The notes: generated by a model from the letters alone, not told the origin. DNA of 64,000 nt from CAVZVZ01 sp963778895 (GCA_963778895.1 CAVZVZ010000001.1:1-64000), one strand, 5' to 3'; positions 21,387 through 31,855 are shown, counted from the stretch's first letter. Made by a program: numbers and translations.

Positions 21387-21851
21387 GTGACCGACCGTTC
21401 TGCGTTTTCCGACGATCAGTGGAAGGCGCTCGTCGATGCGCCGGTGGCCGTCATGCTGGCCGTGACCTTCGTGGGCGACCACGGCCCGATCTCGATGATG
21501 AAGGAGTCCGCGGCCGGAGCGCGGACCATCACCCGGCCGCCTCACTCAGGGCCGGCCGACCTTCTCATCTCGCAGATCGCCCCCGAGGCCGAGGGCAAAG
21601 AGGCGCGCCACGACGCCAAGCAGCACAAGGGATCCACGCCCAACATCGTCGTGGACGGGCTCCTGTCGGATGTCGAGAAGGCGGTCGCGGCGCTCGAGGG
21701 CATCCCCGCCGACGAGTCACAACAGGTGCGCGAGTGGTACTTCGACATCGCCAAAGCGGTGGCCGCGGCCTCGAAGGGTGTTAAGCCGGCTGAACAGGAG
21801 CTCCTCGACCGCTTGGCCACTGTGCTCGGTGTGTCGGCAACTTCTGGCTGA
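21387..21851 (+). CDS. conserved-looking hypothetical protein
   Basis: This 154-residue soluble protein starts with GTG at 21387. The N-terminus (DDQWKALVDAPVAVMLAVTF) and the C-terminal helical part (REWYFDIAKAVAAASKGVKP, LLDRLATVLGV) look like a compact helical fold, vaguely TerB-like in its last third. No catalytic motif is visible. A TAACGT -10-like hexamer lies about 40 bases upstream but without a convincing -35. Its neighbours are a lipoprotein gene and the NfeD-SPFH pair, all on the plus strand. Confidence 0.65.
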   Translation: MTDRSAFSDDQWKALVDAPVAVMLAVTFVGDHGPISMMKESAAGARTITRPPHSGPADLLISQIAPEAEGKEARHDAKQHKGSTPNIVVDGLLSDVEKAVAALEGIPADESQQVREWYFDIAKAVAAASKGVKPAEQELLDRLATVLGVSATSG

Positions 21852-21902
21852 GCGGGCCGCGAAGAGCGACCCGCCGCGCCGTAGCATGGGGCGAAAGGAA
21901 AG

Positions 21903-22424
21903 GTGCGAGTGATGGTCATCGTGTGGCTGGTGCTCGGAGTGGTTCTGCTGCTGGCCGAGCTGCGGCATTTTGGCTTCTTCGCACTCTTCGGGTCGCTCGG
22001 AGCCTTCGCCGCCGCCGTGGTCGCGGCGGTGTGGCCGTCGGCCATACCGGTACAGGTGGCAGTGGCGGTCGTCGTGGCCGTCGTCGGGATCCTTGCCTTC
22101 CGTCCGATGATGAGCGAGGCGTTCCACCGGCGCTACCAAGAGGGCCGGTTGGGTCGGGGTGTGCACGGCACGTTCGTCGGTGAAGAGGTCCTCACCCTCG
22201 ACGCGGTCGGCGACGGGAACCACGTCGGCCACGTGCGTCTGGCCGGCGAACGTTGGCTGGCTACCAGTGGTGGCGGCACAGAGATACCCGCTGATACACC
22301 GGTTGTTGTCACGGGCGTGCAAGGCACCACGTTGATCGTCTGGCCCGTAGACGGACGATTCATTCCCGAACTACCCACGTCTGCTGATGAGTCAGCCGAC
22401 AGACCTGAAGGAGAACCATCGTGA
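21903..22424 (+). CDS. NfeD-like membrane protein
   Basis: The protein opens with two to three membrane helices (VIVWLVLGVVLLLAELRHFG, AVVAAVWPSAIPVQVAVAVV). It ends in a small OB-fold domain (RGVHGTFVGEEVLTLD, GHVRLAGERWLATS, PADTPVVVTGVQGTTLIVWP), the signature of short NfeD proteins. These partner with SPFH proteins in membrane microdomains. Possible starts are GTG 21903, GTG 21909 and ATG 21912 behind GAAAGGAAAGG. Its stop TGA overlaps the next gene's start as GTGA, so the two are translationally coupled. Confidence 0.85.
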   Translation: MRVMVIVWLVLGVVLLLAELRHFGFFALFGSLGAFAAAVVAAVWPSAIPVQVAVAVVVAVVGILAFRPMMSEAFHRRYQEGRLGRGVHGTFVGEEVLTLDAVGDGNHVGHVRLAGERWLATSGGGTEIPADTPVVVTGVQGTTLIVWPVDGRFIPELPTSADESADRPEGEPS

Positions 22425-23371
22425 TCCTGGCGCTGAACACGGCCGCCATCACCGGTCTCGTCGTCCTCGCCCTCGTCGTCATCGTGTTGTTGGCCGCACT
22501 GCGGTCGGCGGTCAACATCGTGCAACAGGGGCAGGTCGGCGTGGTCAAGCGGTTGGGGGAGTACCGCAAGACGCACGAACCCGGGCTGGTACTGATCGTC
22601 CCCTTCGTCGAGTCCATGCAGATGGTCGACATGCGCGAGGTGCCGATCCCCGGCGACCGCCAGGACGTGATCACGAAGGACAACGTCGTCGTCACCGTCA
22701 ACGCCACCATTTTCACGCAGATCGTCGATGCCAAACAGGCCCTGTTCAGCGTGAAGAACTTCGACATCGCCATCGACGCCCTCGCCCGCACCGCGCTGCG
22801 TTCGGTCATCGGCACGATGACGCTCGACGAAGCCCTCTCGGAGCGGGAACGCATCAACACCGATGTGCAAGAGCAGATGGAGATGGTCACCGACAAGTGG
22901 GGCATCCGCATCAGCCGCATCGAGATCGTCGAGATCGCCCCGCCGCCGCAGATCCTCCAAGCGCTGGCCCTGCAGAAGCAGGCCGACCAGGAGAAGCGAG
23001 CGAAGATCCTTCAGTCGGAAGGGGCGCAGCAGTCGGCCATCAACGTGGCCGAAGGAGAGGCGCAAGCCGCCGTCCGTCAGGCCGAGGGCCAGCGGCAGGC
23101 CTCCATCCTGCGAGCCGAGGGCTCGCGTCAGGCCGCGATCCTCGAAGGCGAAGGCCGGTCGCAAGCCATTGCCACGGTGTACGGAGCGATCAAGGCGGCC
23201 GGGCCGGACAAGACGATCGTCGCGATCCTGCAACTCGACACGCTCGCCAAGTTCGCCGAGAGCGACAACTCGAAGATCGTCGTCCCCTACGAGAGCGCCG
23301 GATTGATGGGCGCGGCCCAGGCCCTGCGCAGCGTGCTGAACGGGTCCGAACCGGTCATCGACGCGACCTGA
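22421..23371 (+). CDS. SPFH/band-7 (stomatin-like) membrane scaffold protein
   Basis: This 316-residue protein has an N-terminal membrane helix. The SPFH domain carries NIVQQGQVGVVKRLGEYRKT, DVITKDNVVVTVNATIF and ALRSVIGTMTLDEALSERER. A long Ala/Glu-rich coiled coil follows (QKQADQEKRAKILQSEG, then AEGEAQAAVRQAEGQRQAS). Such proteins oligomerise as ring or cage scaffolds and recruit proteases such as FtsH in other bacteria. The start is GTG 22421, overlapping the NfeD stop. It ends 17 bases inside the convergent amidase gene. Confidence 0.92.
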   Translation: MILALNTAAITGLVVLALVVIVLLAALRSAVNIVQQGQVGVVKRLGEYRKTHEPGLVLIVPFVESMQMVDMREVPIPGDRQDVITKDNVVVTVNATIFTQIVDAKQALFSVKNFDIAIDALARTALRSVIGTMTLDEALSERERINTDVQEQMEMVTDKWGIRISRIEIVEIAPPPQILQALALQKQADQEKRAKILQSEGAQQSAINVAEGEAQAAVRQAEGQRQASILRAEGSRQAAILEGEGRSQAIATVYGAIKAAGPDKTIVAILQLDTLAKFAESDNSKIVVPYESAGLMGAAQALRSVLNGSEPVIDAT

Positions 23372-24914
23372 CCGCCAGCATCGCGGCGGTTGCCGCCGGT
23401 GCCACCTTCGGCCAGCCGAACTCACGCTCGTAGGCCAAGGCGACGTCGAACAGCTCGGCGTCGCGGTGGTGGCGAGCCAGCACCTGCATGCCGACGGGTA
23501 GGTCGTCGACCGTGCCGGCGGGGATGGACACGGCCGGGTTGCCGTAGATGTTCGAGATGATCGTGAGGCCGCCCATGGTCACCAGATCGGGGACCCGTTC
23601 GACGACCATCTCGATGAGACCGTTCGACAGGTGGGGAAACACGCCGCTGGCCACGCGCACGCCGGCCATGAGCCCGCGGAACGCCTTCAGCCCGGCCGGG
23701 CGGGCCAGGAGCTGATCGACGAACGTGTCGCTCGGGCTCGAGGTGGTGGCTTCGGCGGCGAAGGCGGGACCGGGATTGGTGGCCGAGATGACGTAGTCGA
23801 CCTTCTCGAAGGCGGTCGCCATGGCCTCGTTCGCTTCGAGCCGCTGTGCTTCGGCGATGGCCGCCAGGTGCAGGTTGTAGAGCGACTGAGCCAGCACGCA
23901 GCCGATCGCGATCTCGTCGGTGAGGTCGTCGAAGCACGCCGGCCACTTCGGTCCGAGATCGGCGAGCAGCGTCGACAGGTTGCCCATCGCCCACTGTGCG
24001 GCGAGGTTCGGCAGTCGGAGGTCGAGGTCCTCTTCGATCATCCCCGTCGCGGCGATCAAGTCCTTGGCCGACGAACGGATGCGGTCCTCGACGCCGGGCT
24101 CGAGCACCACGCCGGCGAGCGAGGGAACGATGGCGACGCGCTTGCCGGCCAACTCGGTGGAGCCGAGGTTGGCCTCCCAATGCCCGGGGTTGGGCAAGCT
24201 CGACGGGTCACGAGGGTCGAGGCCCGCGCACACGTCGAAGTGTCGGGCGGCGTCGCGCACCGAACGTGCGAGGCAGCCGAGCACGACGGTTCCGGGTCGG
24301 AAGAACGCGTGCGGGCCACGCGAGATGCGGCCGTACGTACCCTTCATGCCGAACAATCCGTTGTAGCCGGCGGGGATGCGGATCGATCCGCCGCCGTCGC
24401 CGCCCGACGCGATGCTCACCAATCCGCCCGCGACGGCAGACGCGCTTCCGGCCGACGAGCCACCGGCGGTGCGGCCCTGGCGCCAGGGATTGTGGGTCAC
24501 TCCGTTGAGCTTGGTGACGCTCACGTTCAACCCGCCGAACTCCGACGCGGTGGTGAGTCCGACCGGTACGGCGCCACCCGGGCCGGTGAACCGAGCTGCC
24601 GAGCTGCTGGTGAACCTCGCGACGCGATCCTTGAAGACGAGCGACGCCTCGGTCGCGGGCCAGCCCTCGACCGAGTCGAGCTCCTTGATACCGACCGGCA
24701 CCCCGCCGAACGGCTTGTTGATGTCGGCGGATGCGGCCGCCGCGAGCGCCCGATCGGGATCGAGGAACGAGAAGCAGTTGAGGTTGCTGGCCTCGATGGC
24801 CGCGAGCGTGGCCCGCAGTTCCTCCTCGGGCGATCGCTCGCCCCGACGGAACGCGTCGACGAGCGAGCAGGCATCGTCCTGCCACGGGAGATCGGTCATC
24901 GTGAGATTGTCCAC
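23355..24914 (-). CDS. amidase-signature family hydrolase
   Basis: This 519-residue enzyme carries the full Ser-cisSer-Lys triad. Lys lies in PFGGVPVGIKEL, the cis-Ser in the loop AGGSSAGSASAVAGG, and the nucleophile Ser in GGDGGGSIRIPAGYNGLFG. The length suits stand-alone amidases that hydrolyse aliphatic or aryl amides; GatA is less likely because no GatB or GatC gene is nearby. The reported start is GTG 24914, with ATG 24899 (MTDLPW) as an equally good choice. It is convergent with the SPFH gene. Confidence 0.9.
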   Translation of the reverse strand: MDNLTMTDLPWQDDACSLVDAFRRGERSPEEELRATLAAIEASNLNCFSFLDPDRALAAAASADINKPFGGVPVGIKELDSVEGWPATEASLVFKDRVARFTSSSAARFTGPGGAVPVGLTTASEFGGLNVSVTKLNGVTHNPWRQGRTAGGSSAGSASAVAGGLVSIASGGDGGGSIRIPAGYNGLFGMKGTYGRISRGPHAFFRPGTVVLGCLARSVRDAARHFDVCAGLDPRDPSSLPNPGHWEANLGSTELAGKRVAIVPSLAGVVLEPGVEDRIRSSAKDLIAATGMIEEDLDLRLPNLAAQWAMGNLSTLLADLGPKWPACFDDLTDEIAIGCVLAQSLYNLHLAAIAEAQRLEANEAMATAFEKVDYVISATNPGPAFAAEATTSSPSDTFVDQLLARPAGLKAFRGLMAGVRVASGVFPHLSNGLIEMVVERVPDLVTMGGLTIISNIYGNPAVSIPAGTVDDLPVGMQVLARHHRDAELFDVALAYEREFGWPKVAPAATAAMLAVRSRR

Positions 24915-24947
24915 GATGGCCAGGCCGGATGCGAGACGAGCCCCCGG

Positions 24948-25768
24948 CTACTGCTGCTTGACCCGACCTCGTAAGGCGGCGAAGCAGAGCGACATGCTGA
25001 TGGTGGCCACGATGACGATGGCGATCAGGGCCTTGGCGATGTCGGCGCCGTCCCATCCGACGAGGGCCAGCGATCGCAGGCCTTCGAGGATGTAGGTCAC
25101 CGGGTTCCAGGCGGCCACGTTGTCGAGCCACGGGGTGAGCTGCGACCGCGGGACGTACGACGTCGTGAGGAACAGGAACGGGAAGAACAGCAGGAACGAC
25201 GACTGCACCGCGGCCGGGTTGCCGGTCTTCAGGGCGATGGCGTAGCCGAAGCCGGCGAAGGCCAGGCTCCACACGGCGGCCATGCCGATGAAGACGAGCA
25301 CGCCGAGCGGCCCGGACTCGAACCGCACACCGAGGATGAAGCCCGAGGACCAGGATCGGCAGGGTGAGGACGGCGGCCACGACGATGTCGGCGACCATGT
25401 GGCCGAGCAGGATCGATCCTCGCCGCACCGGCGTGAGCAGCAGCCGGTCGAGGTAGCCGTCCTGCACGTCGAGCACCAGGGCCGGTGCCCTCGACACGCC
25501 GGTGACGCCGAGCAGGATCGCGGTCGGCATCTGGAACGCGGTGTAGTCGAAGCCGGCGATCGAGCCCTGCGGTGAGGTTCTTCAACGTGGCGATGTTCAC
25601 GATGAAGAAGAAGAACGCGATGAGCACCGGCGGGATCACCGCCTCGAGGTCGCGGGGCACGGCCCGCAGCGCTCGACCGGCGATGGTCACGGTGTCGTGC
25701 ACGAAGCCGGTGGGTCGGGGCCGGATGCCGATGGTCTCGAGGGGGATTGCTACGTCGATGGTGGTCAT
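24948..25768 (-). CDS. ABC-2 type exporter permease, DrrB-like (frameshifted)
   Basis: Six hydrophobic segments are readable over three frames. They include VIPPVLIAFFFFIVNIATLK at the N-terminus, LLLTPVRRGSILLGHMVADI with the typical ABC-2 motif, and SFLLFFPFLFLTTSYVPR near the C-terminus. The total of about 270 residues is normal. DrrB-like permeases export lipids, antibiotics or drugs together with a DrrA ATPase, here the next gene upstream. The ATG at 25768 overlaps the ATPase stop as ATGA. Frame moves lie near 25570 and 25345. Confidence 0.85.
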
Positions 25769-26776
25769 CGGAGGGCCTCCAGTTCGTCGAGTTCGTGTGC
25801 GGTGTTCGGCCGGTCGCGGTGTCGTCGGGCATCCGCTTCTCGGTTCTCGATGCGGTTGCCGGTCAGATCGAGGAACACGTCGTCGAGCGTCGGCGTGCGC
25901 AGGGTGAGGTCGCGCAGGGCGACCTCGGCGTTGGCCAGCGCGACGGCGACCGGTCCGATCGTCTGGCCCCGCTCGCCACGCTGACGATCAGCTCGTCGTG
26001 GCGGGCGTCGACGGCGTCGACCTCGTCGAGCTCACGGAGCGCTCGCACGCCGCGTCGGTGTCACCGTCGATCCGGACGACGATGACGTCCTGACCGACGC
26101 GTCGCTTCAGCTCGATCGGGCGTGCCTTCGGCGACCAGCCGGCCGCCGTCGATGATGCCGACCCGGTCGGCCAGCACGTCGGCTTCTTCGAGGTACTGCG
26201 TCGTGAGGAAGATCGTCATGCCGAGCTCGGTGTTGAGCCGGCGCACCTCTTCCCACACCCGGATGCGGCTGACCGGATCGAGGCCGGTGGTCGGCTCGTC
26301 GAGGAAGAGCACGTCGGGGTTGTGCACCAGCGCGGCGGCCAGGTCGAGTCGGCGCTTCATGCCGCCGGAGTAGGTGCTCGATGGGCCGGTCGAGCGCGTC
26401 GCCGAGGTCGACGAGCTCGGCCAGCTCGCTCAGCCGCTGGTCGATCTCGGACTTGGTCAGGCCGTAGAGCCGGGCTTGCAGGCGCAGCAGCTCGGTGCCG
26501 GTCTGCTTCGGATCGAGCGCGATGTCCTGCAGGGCGACGCCGATGCTGGTGCGCACCCGACCCGGGTCGGGCGACGACGTCGTGGCCGCACACCGTGGCC
26601 CGTCCCGCCGTGGGGCCAGCAGGGTGCACAGGATGCGCACGGTGGTGGACTTGCCGGCGCCGTTCGGGCCGAGGAAGCCGTAGATCTCGCCGCGGCGGAC
26701 TGTAGGTCGAGCCCGTCGACGGCGGTCGATTCCTCGAAGCGCCGGGAAACGCCTCGGCCACGATGGCGACGTTCAT
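25765..26776 (-). CDS. ABC transporter ATPase, DrrA-like (frameshifted)
   Basis: The ATG at 26776 is followed by pieces of a complete ATPase in several frames. The Walker A region encodes GPNGAGKST, followed by VRILCTLLAP. LQARLYGLTKSEIDQRLSEL precedes the signature, then MKRRLDLAAALVHNPDVLFL with Walker B and DEPTTGLDP. TIFLTTQYLEEADVLADRVG holds the H-loop region. The daunorubicin-resistance subfamily is indicated by TGLDPVSR and QYLEEAD. The C-terminus (NREADARRHRDRPN, then ELDELEAL) overlaps the permease start. The divergent WYL regulator probably controls this exporter. Confidence 0.86.
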
Positions 26777-26900
26777 GGCGTCCTTTCTGTGGGGGCTGGT
26801 GGGGCGGCCGGGCGTGGGGACTTCGTGAGTGGAGACTCGACCAGACCCTAGGAATCATTGCGGCACGTTTCGTTCCGCAATCAAGGTTGAGATCGTGGCG

Positions 26901-27865
26901 ATGTCTGACACTTCAGCCCGCCTGCTGCGCCTGCTCGGTCTGCTCCAGAGCCGACCGGACTGGTCGGGCACCGAGCTCGCCGAGCGGCTCGACGGTAACT
27001 ACCCGCACCATCCGCAACGACGTCACCCGGCTGCGTGACCTGGGCTATCCCGTCGACGCCATCCCCGGTGTGGCCGGCGGCTACCGCCTGGCCGCCGGCG
27101 CGCACCTGCCGCCGCTGCTGCTCGACGACGAGGAGGTCGTGGCCGTGGCGGTCGGGCTGCGCACCGCCGCGCACGCCAGCATCGAGGGCATCGAGGAGAC
27201 CTCGCTGCGGGCCTTCGCCAAGCTCGAGCAGCTGCTGCCGAACCGGTTGCGACGCGGGTCGAACGCGCTGCAGAGTCACGTCGAATCGCTGCGATGGCGC
27301 GCGCCGGACGCACTCGTCGAGACCGAGACGCTGGCCGTGTTCTCCCTGGCGTGTCGCGATCGTCGAGCAGGTGCGGTTCGACTACGCCGACAAGGAGGGC
27401 AACGAGACGCGTCGGCTGGTCGAGCCGCACAAACTCGTCACCGTCGGGCAGCGTTGGTACCTCGTGGCCTGGGACGTCCGTCGCGACGACTGGCGCACCT
27501 TCCGCGTCGACCGTACGAGCAAGCCTCGACTGGCGGGAGTGCGAGCCAAGGCCCGTGAGCTGCCGGCCGCCGACGCTGCGACCTATGTCGCCAACGCACT
27601 GGGCGCGAGCGAGGCCCGCGTCGAGGCGTCAGTGGTCCTACGGGTGCCGATCGATGTGGCGCGGGGGATGGTGCCCGCCCACGTCGGCACGCTCGAAGCG
27701 GTGAACAAGCGGGCGTGCCGCTTGCGGGTGGCCACCGACAGCCTCGAGTGGTTGGCGATGCGCACCGTGCTGCTCGACATCGATTTCACCGTCGAGTCGC
27801 CCCCCGAGCTCCACGAGATCGTCCGTCGATTCGGCGAACGGATGGTCGTCGCGACTGGATCGTGA
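26901..27865 (+). CDS. WYL-domain transcriptional regulator, YafY-like (frameshifted)
   Basis: The N-terminal winged helix-turn-helix (MSDTSARLLRLLGLLQSRPD, RTIRNDVTRLRDLGYPVDAI) is followed by GGYRLAAGAHLPPLLLDDEE. A WYL domain comes next (HKLVTVGQRWYLVAWDVRRD, WRTFRVDRTSKP) and a WCX-type C-terminal extension. About 320 residues is standard. Frame moves by one lie near 27000 and 27360. WYL regulators respond to nucleic-acid or small-molecule ligands. The gene is divergent from the DrrAB-type exporter with 124 bases between, so it most likely regulates it. Confidence 0.88.
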
Positions 27866-27868
27866 CGG

Positions 27869-29044
27869 TCAGCCACCACCGGTTGGCCGACGGGACTTCC
27901 GCACGAGGACGACGAGTCCGCCGACGGCGAGCGCGATCACGCCGACGACTACAGGCCACACCGGCGCCTTGCTGTCTTCGGCCGGCGCGGCGGTGCCGTC
28001 GTCGGGTGCGGCCGCGATCTCTGCCGGGGCAGGGGTGAGGCCGCGCCCCATGCCCGCCGCACACGACGGGACGGCGGAGGTCCCGGTCGGCACGGTGTCG
28101 CCGATGTCGAGTGGCGTGCGACCCGAGCCGAGGCCGGCCTGGTCGACGACGGCGCGACCGGTTGCCGGGTCGTTGGTGAAGAACCCGTCGACACCTTCGT
28201 CGATCAGCGACGAGATCTCGGCCGGATCGTCGACGGTCCAGGTGTGTACCTCCATGCCCGCAGCATGGGCGGCGCCGATCAGCTCGGGTCGCGCCGCGAT
28301 CACGTCGGAGCTGGGTGCGAGCACGTCGACGTCGGGGAACTGTCCCGCGTCGAGCTCCGGCGTGGGCACGCCCACCAGATAGGCGGTCGGCAGCTCGGGC
28401 GCCAAGCGGTGAACGGTGGCGAGGCTGTCGGCATCGAAGCTCTGGATGATCACCGGAGAGGAGCGAACCGGCCCGGCGAACTCGGGCACCACGTCGAGCC
28501 GTTGCAACAGGGCGACGAGAGTGGTCTCCATGGTGTCGCCCTGATCCGGTTGTGTCTTGGTCTCGATGTAGAACTGCAGGGTCGGGTCAGCGGCGCGGTA
28601 ACAGGCGATCTGCTCCTCCAGCGTGACCACCTGGGCGCCCGCGAACTCGGGCCCGTACCACGACCCGAAGTCCATCTCGCGCAGTTGCGCCAACGTGTAC
28701 GAATCGACCGGCCCCGTCGCGGTTCCACCGGTCGTGCGATCGACGGTGGGATCGTGCATGCACACCAACTGTTGGTCGGCGGTGAGTTGCAGATCGCACT
28801 CCAACACGTCGACACCGGCCCACACCGCTCGGTCGTACGAGGGCCCGGTGTGTTCGGGGGCTTTGGCGCTCGCGCCGCGGTGGCCCACCACCAGCACCGG
28901 CGGCCGCGACCCGCCTGACGACAGCGTGGTTCCCGTCGTGTCCGCGGCCGCGATCTTCATCGGCACCGCCAACAGCAGCGCGACGGCGATGATCGCGGTC
29001 ACGGCTCGGTCGGCCTTCCACCGATTGCTCCTGAGTCCACTCAC
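27869..29044 (-). CDS. exported, membrane-anchored glycerophosphodiester phosphodiesterase
   Basis: The 391-residue protein starts with GTG at 29044. A signal peptide (AVTAIIAVALLLAVPMKIAA) leads into a GDPD TIM barrel. Catalytic features are VVGHRGASAKAPEHT, the ECDLQLTADQQLVCMHD metal-binding stretch, FYIETKTQ, and VHTWTVDDPAEISSLIDEGV with DGFFTNDP at the end. A Pro/Ala-rich linker is followed by a C-terminal membrane helix (VWPVVVGVIALAVGGLVVLV) and a basic tail, so the enzyme is tethered to the outer face of the membrane. It hydrolyses glycerophosphodiesters to glycerol-3-phosphate and an alcohol. Confidence 0.93.
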   Translation of the reverse strand: MSGLRSNRWKADRAVTAIIAVALLLAVPMKIAAADTTGTTLSSGGSRPPVLVVGHRGASAKAPEHTGPSYDRAVWAGVDVLECDLQLTADQQLVCMHDPTVDRTTGGTATGPVDSYTLAQLREMDFGSWYGPEFAGAQVVTLEEQIACYRAADPTLQFYIETKTQPDQGDTMETTLVALLQRLDVVPEFAGPVRSSPVIIQSFDADSLATVHRLAPELPTAYLVGVPTPELDAGQFPDVDVLAPSSDVIAARPELIGAAHAAGMEVHTWTVDDPAEISSLIDEGVDGFFTNDPATGRAVVDQAGLGSGRTPLDIGDTVPTGTSAVPSCAAGMGRGLTPAPAEIAAAPDDGTAAPAEDSKAPVWPVVVGVIALAVGGLVVLVRKSRRPTGGG

Positions 29045-29169
29045 TGACGCCGGACCCTACGCCGTCGCGCGTGCACGACGAACACGATCACCCGTAACGG
29101 CATCCCCGAATCGCACAGGGCCGGGCCGTACTCTCGGTGCCACATAGACCGACCGACCAGGAGCTGGGT

Positions 29170-30700
29170 ATGGGCAGGTCAGCGATCAGAAGTGCCGGCC
29201 GTTCGGGGCGCGCCCCAATAGCGGCCGTCGTGCTGTTCCTCGTGGTGGCCTTGCTCACCGCGGTGGCATGCAGCGGCGGGGGCAAGAAGGACGACGTATC
29301 GGCCGGGTCGGGAACCGACTCGTCGAGTACCACGACCGCGTCCGATGGGGGGAAGTCGGGTGATTCGGACATCTCCGATGAGATGCCGTCGCCCGACATC
29401 AAACTCGTGGACGACGTCGTGGTGGTGAACAGCAAGGGGGGCTCGATGTTCAAGGGTTACTCGAACGACGGCACGTCGTTGCTCGTCGACAAGTCCGCAC
29501 CTGGCCTCGACAAGTTGAAGGCCGGCGACATCTTGTTGCTGAGCGGCATCACCGTCGTGCGGGCCACCCAGGTCGACCAGTCCGACGACGGAGTGATCGT
29601 CACCGGTGCTCCGGCCACGCTTCCCGAGGTGATCGCCGACGGCAACCTCACGTGGAAGGACGTCGTCTACGACCCGGACAAGGTCCGCCTGTTCGTGTAC
29701 GAGGACTCCACGACCGGTTCCAGCTCGGGCGGTGGGGGCTCGTCATCGTCGGGCGGCCAGTCCTCACCCGATTCATCGATCGTCGACGACGCCGGCCAAG
29801 GCATCGTCGACGGCTTGGGCATGGCACCCGCCGGGGGAGCGCCCAGTGCGATCCCGGTGGCGATGACCGCGGCGAACACCACGACGGTGTCGGGAAAGAT
29901 CGCCAACTTCTCCTTTGACCTGACCCATGAGAGCAAAGGCTCGGGCCATCACCTGGTGCTCGACGCGACCAGCAGTGGTGATCTGGCCGGCACTATCAAG
30001 GTCGATGTGAACTTGGGCGCCCTGAGCACGTCCGGTGCGGCCAAGGTCGAAGGCAAGCAGGTGCGCAACTTCGACTTCGACATCGCGCAGCTCGGCGGCG
30101 ACGCGACGATCACGACCGAGCTGAACAGCACGAAGCAGACCACCAGCGTGATGACGCCGGCGTTCTTGAAGATCCCGTTCGGGATCGAGTTCCCGGCGCT
30201 TGGTCGGTGGCATCCCCTTCACGCTGTCGCTCAGCGGCACGTTCCAGGTGCAGCTGTCGATGGCGTTGGCCGGTGCGTCGCTCGGTGGCGAGGCCAAGAT
30301 CAGCTTTGGTGGTGACGCCGGCCTCAGCTTCGACGGCGCCAGCCTCAGTGTGAACGGCACACGCCAACAAGATGCACCCGACCTGTTGAACACCGTGAAG
30401 GGTTTGGCGAGCGGGCCCGTGGGTGTGGTGGTGACGACCGAGCTGCCCAAGGTCGGGTTCGGGTTCGGGTTCCTGCAGACCGGCGCGGGTGTGTACCTGT
30501 CGTCGGGCATGGTGGTCGCGCAGTCGATCCTGCCCCCACCGCCTGCGTGCACATCGACCCAGATCGCCTACGTGTTGGCCGGTGGTGTCGAAGCCAAGTT
30601 CCTGGGCAAGGAGTTCGACCTCGGTCGCAAGGCCGTCGTCGACAAGCGCTGGGACTACACCGTCCCCCAGACCGCGCAGTGCCAGCCCGAACTGCGGTAA
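29170..30700 (+). CDS. large exported lipoprotein of unknown function (one frameshift)
   Basis: The ATG at 29170 follows AGGAGCTGGGT. A signal peptide (RAPIAAVVLFLVVALLTAVA) ends at a cysteine followed by SGGGKKDD and a Ser/Thr/Asp linker. Next come a domain with DDVVVVNSKGGSMFKGYSND, a Gly/Ser spacer, and a long beta-rich region with alternating polar pattern (GKIANFSFDLTHESKGSGHH, FTLSLSGTFQVQLSMALAG). The frame moves by one near 30200. The beta pattern suggests an extended surface sheet or lipid-binding groove, but no family is recognised. About 510 residues in all. The gene is convergent with a second lipoprotein gene. Confidence 0.72.
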
Positions 30701-30704
30701 CGAC

Positions 30705-31214
30705 TCACGAACCCGGCGGAGACCCGATGGGGGCAACGACGCCGCCGGCATCCTCGTGAACCGGCGTCGTTCGTTCGAACAACCGATGGCCTTCGGCGTC
30801 GAAGGCCTCCACCCCGACGGTGGCGCCGGCTACAACGGGAGCCGGCGCCGTCGCCAGGTCGGTGCTTCCGCACGGGGTGGTCGTGACCTCGTGTGCGTCG
30901 ACCACGACACGGACCATGGTCGACGGTCCAAGCACGAGGATCGCCGACTCACCGTTGCCGGACGAGGTGACGACGGCACCTTGGCGGGCCACGTCTCGTC
31001 CCAACGTCGTCAAGTCGGACGACTCGCCGTCGGCATTCTGGGTCACCGTCACCCGTTCGTTCTCCACGACGACGTCGAAGCCCGACCCGTCTGCACTGCT
31101 CACGTGGCACGAGTTCGTCTTGCCGACGTGAGCTCCGCATCCGGCCGCGACGATCACGGTCAGCAGAAGTGACGTGAAGAAGAGCGCTCCCCGGAGCTTG
31201 GTCCTCGAGCTCAC
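30705..31214 (-). CDS. lipoprotein of unknown function
   Basis: This 169-residue protein starts with GTG at 31214. The signal peptide LFFTSLLLTVIVAAGC ends in a clear lipobox. The mature part has two further cysteines (NSCHVSSADG, TTPCGSTDLA) and many short beta stretches (DVVVENERVTVTQNADG). No enzyme motif is seen. It is convergent with the larger lipoprotein gene, with four bases between stops. Confidence 0.72.
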   Translation of the reverse strand: MSSRTKLRGALFFTSLLLTVIVAAGCGAHVGKTNSCHVSSADGSGFDVVVENERVTVTQNADGESSDLTTLGRDVARQGAVVTSSGNGESAILVLGPSTMVRVVVDAHEVTTTPCGSTDLATAPAPVVAGATVGVEAFDAEGHRLFERTTPVHEDAGGVVAPIGSPPGS

Positions 31215-31227
31215 GAGTCCTTCGCGA

Positions 31228-31836
31228 TCAGTCGGAAACGCTTTCGATCAAGCCTTGGTACTCGTCGATGGTCTCTTGGTTCTCCCGCACCCACTCGGGA
31301 AACTGATCATCGAGCGTGGTGGACAGCAGGTGTGACACCTTCTGCTCGCAATCGTCGCGATTCGCGAGCACGTCGTCGAGCGCATGGCCCTGGATCTCGT
31401 CGGGATTGCTTCGTGGGGAGTCGATGGCCTCCTCGATTGCTATCGGGGAGTCGAAGGGAGTACCTCGTGCCGCCATGCACTGACGCCACCACCCTTGACC
31501 GCGCTCGGCGAGTGGATCGTCGGCCAGTCCGTCGTAGAGCTCGTCGACTGCATCCCCGAGCTCAGATCGAACTGCGTTGATCTGAGCACCCTGGGCGGAG
31601 TCCGTTTGGCTGATGTCCGTCAACTTCTCCTGGGCGCTCTGCAGCTCTGCAATGGCCTCAGGCGTCGTCGCTCCCAACGCCTCCGTGACGGGATCGATGG
31701 GTGCCTCGCCGCTCGGCGGATCCGCGGGTGCGTCATCGGCCTGCGCTCGTCCGACCGCCCCCACGGAAAGGGCGGTCACCGCGGACAGGGCCAGTCCGAT
31801 CAACAGGATGACGACTCGTCGATGTACGGCAGTCAA
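31228..31836 (-). CDS. exported acidic hypothetical protein
   Basis: I choose the TTG at 31836 because GGAAGG lies just upstream and it places a signal peptide (VVILLIGLALSAVTALSVGA, cleavage near GRAQA) at the N-terminus. The mature region of about 165 residues is acidic and helical (EAIAELQSAQEKLTDISQTD, DLADDPLAERGQGWWRQCM-like stretch near residue 125) and has two cysteines. It has no family I recognise. It lies 13 bases from the preceding minus-strand lipoprotein gene, so co-transcription is likely. Confidence 0.65.
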   Translation of the reverse strand: MTAVHRRVVILLIGLALSAVTALSVGAVGRAQADDAPADPPSGEAPIDPVTEALGATTPEAIAELQSAQEKLTDISQTDSAQGAQINAVRSELGDAVDELYDGLADDPLAERGQGWWRQCMAARGTPFDSPIAIEEAIDSPRSNPDEIQGHALDDVLANRDDCEQKVSHLLSTTLDDQFPEWVRENQETIDEYQGLIESVSD

Positions 31837-31855
31837 GGTAGGTCCTTCCGTTTCG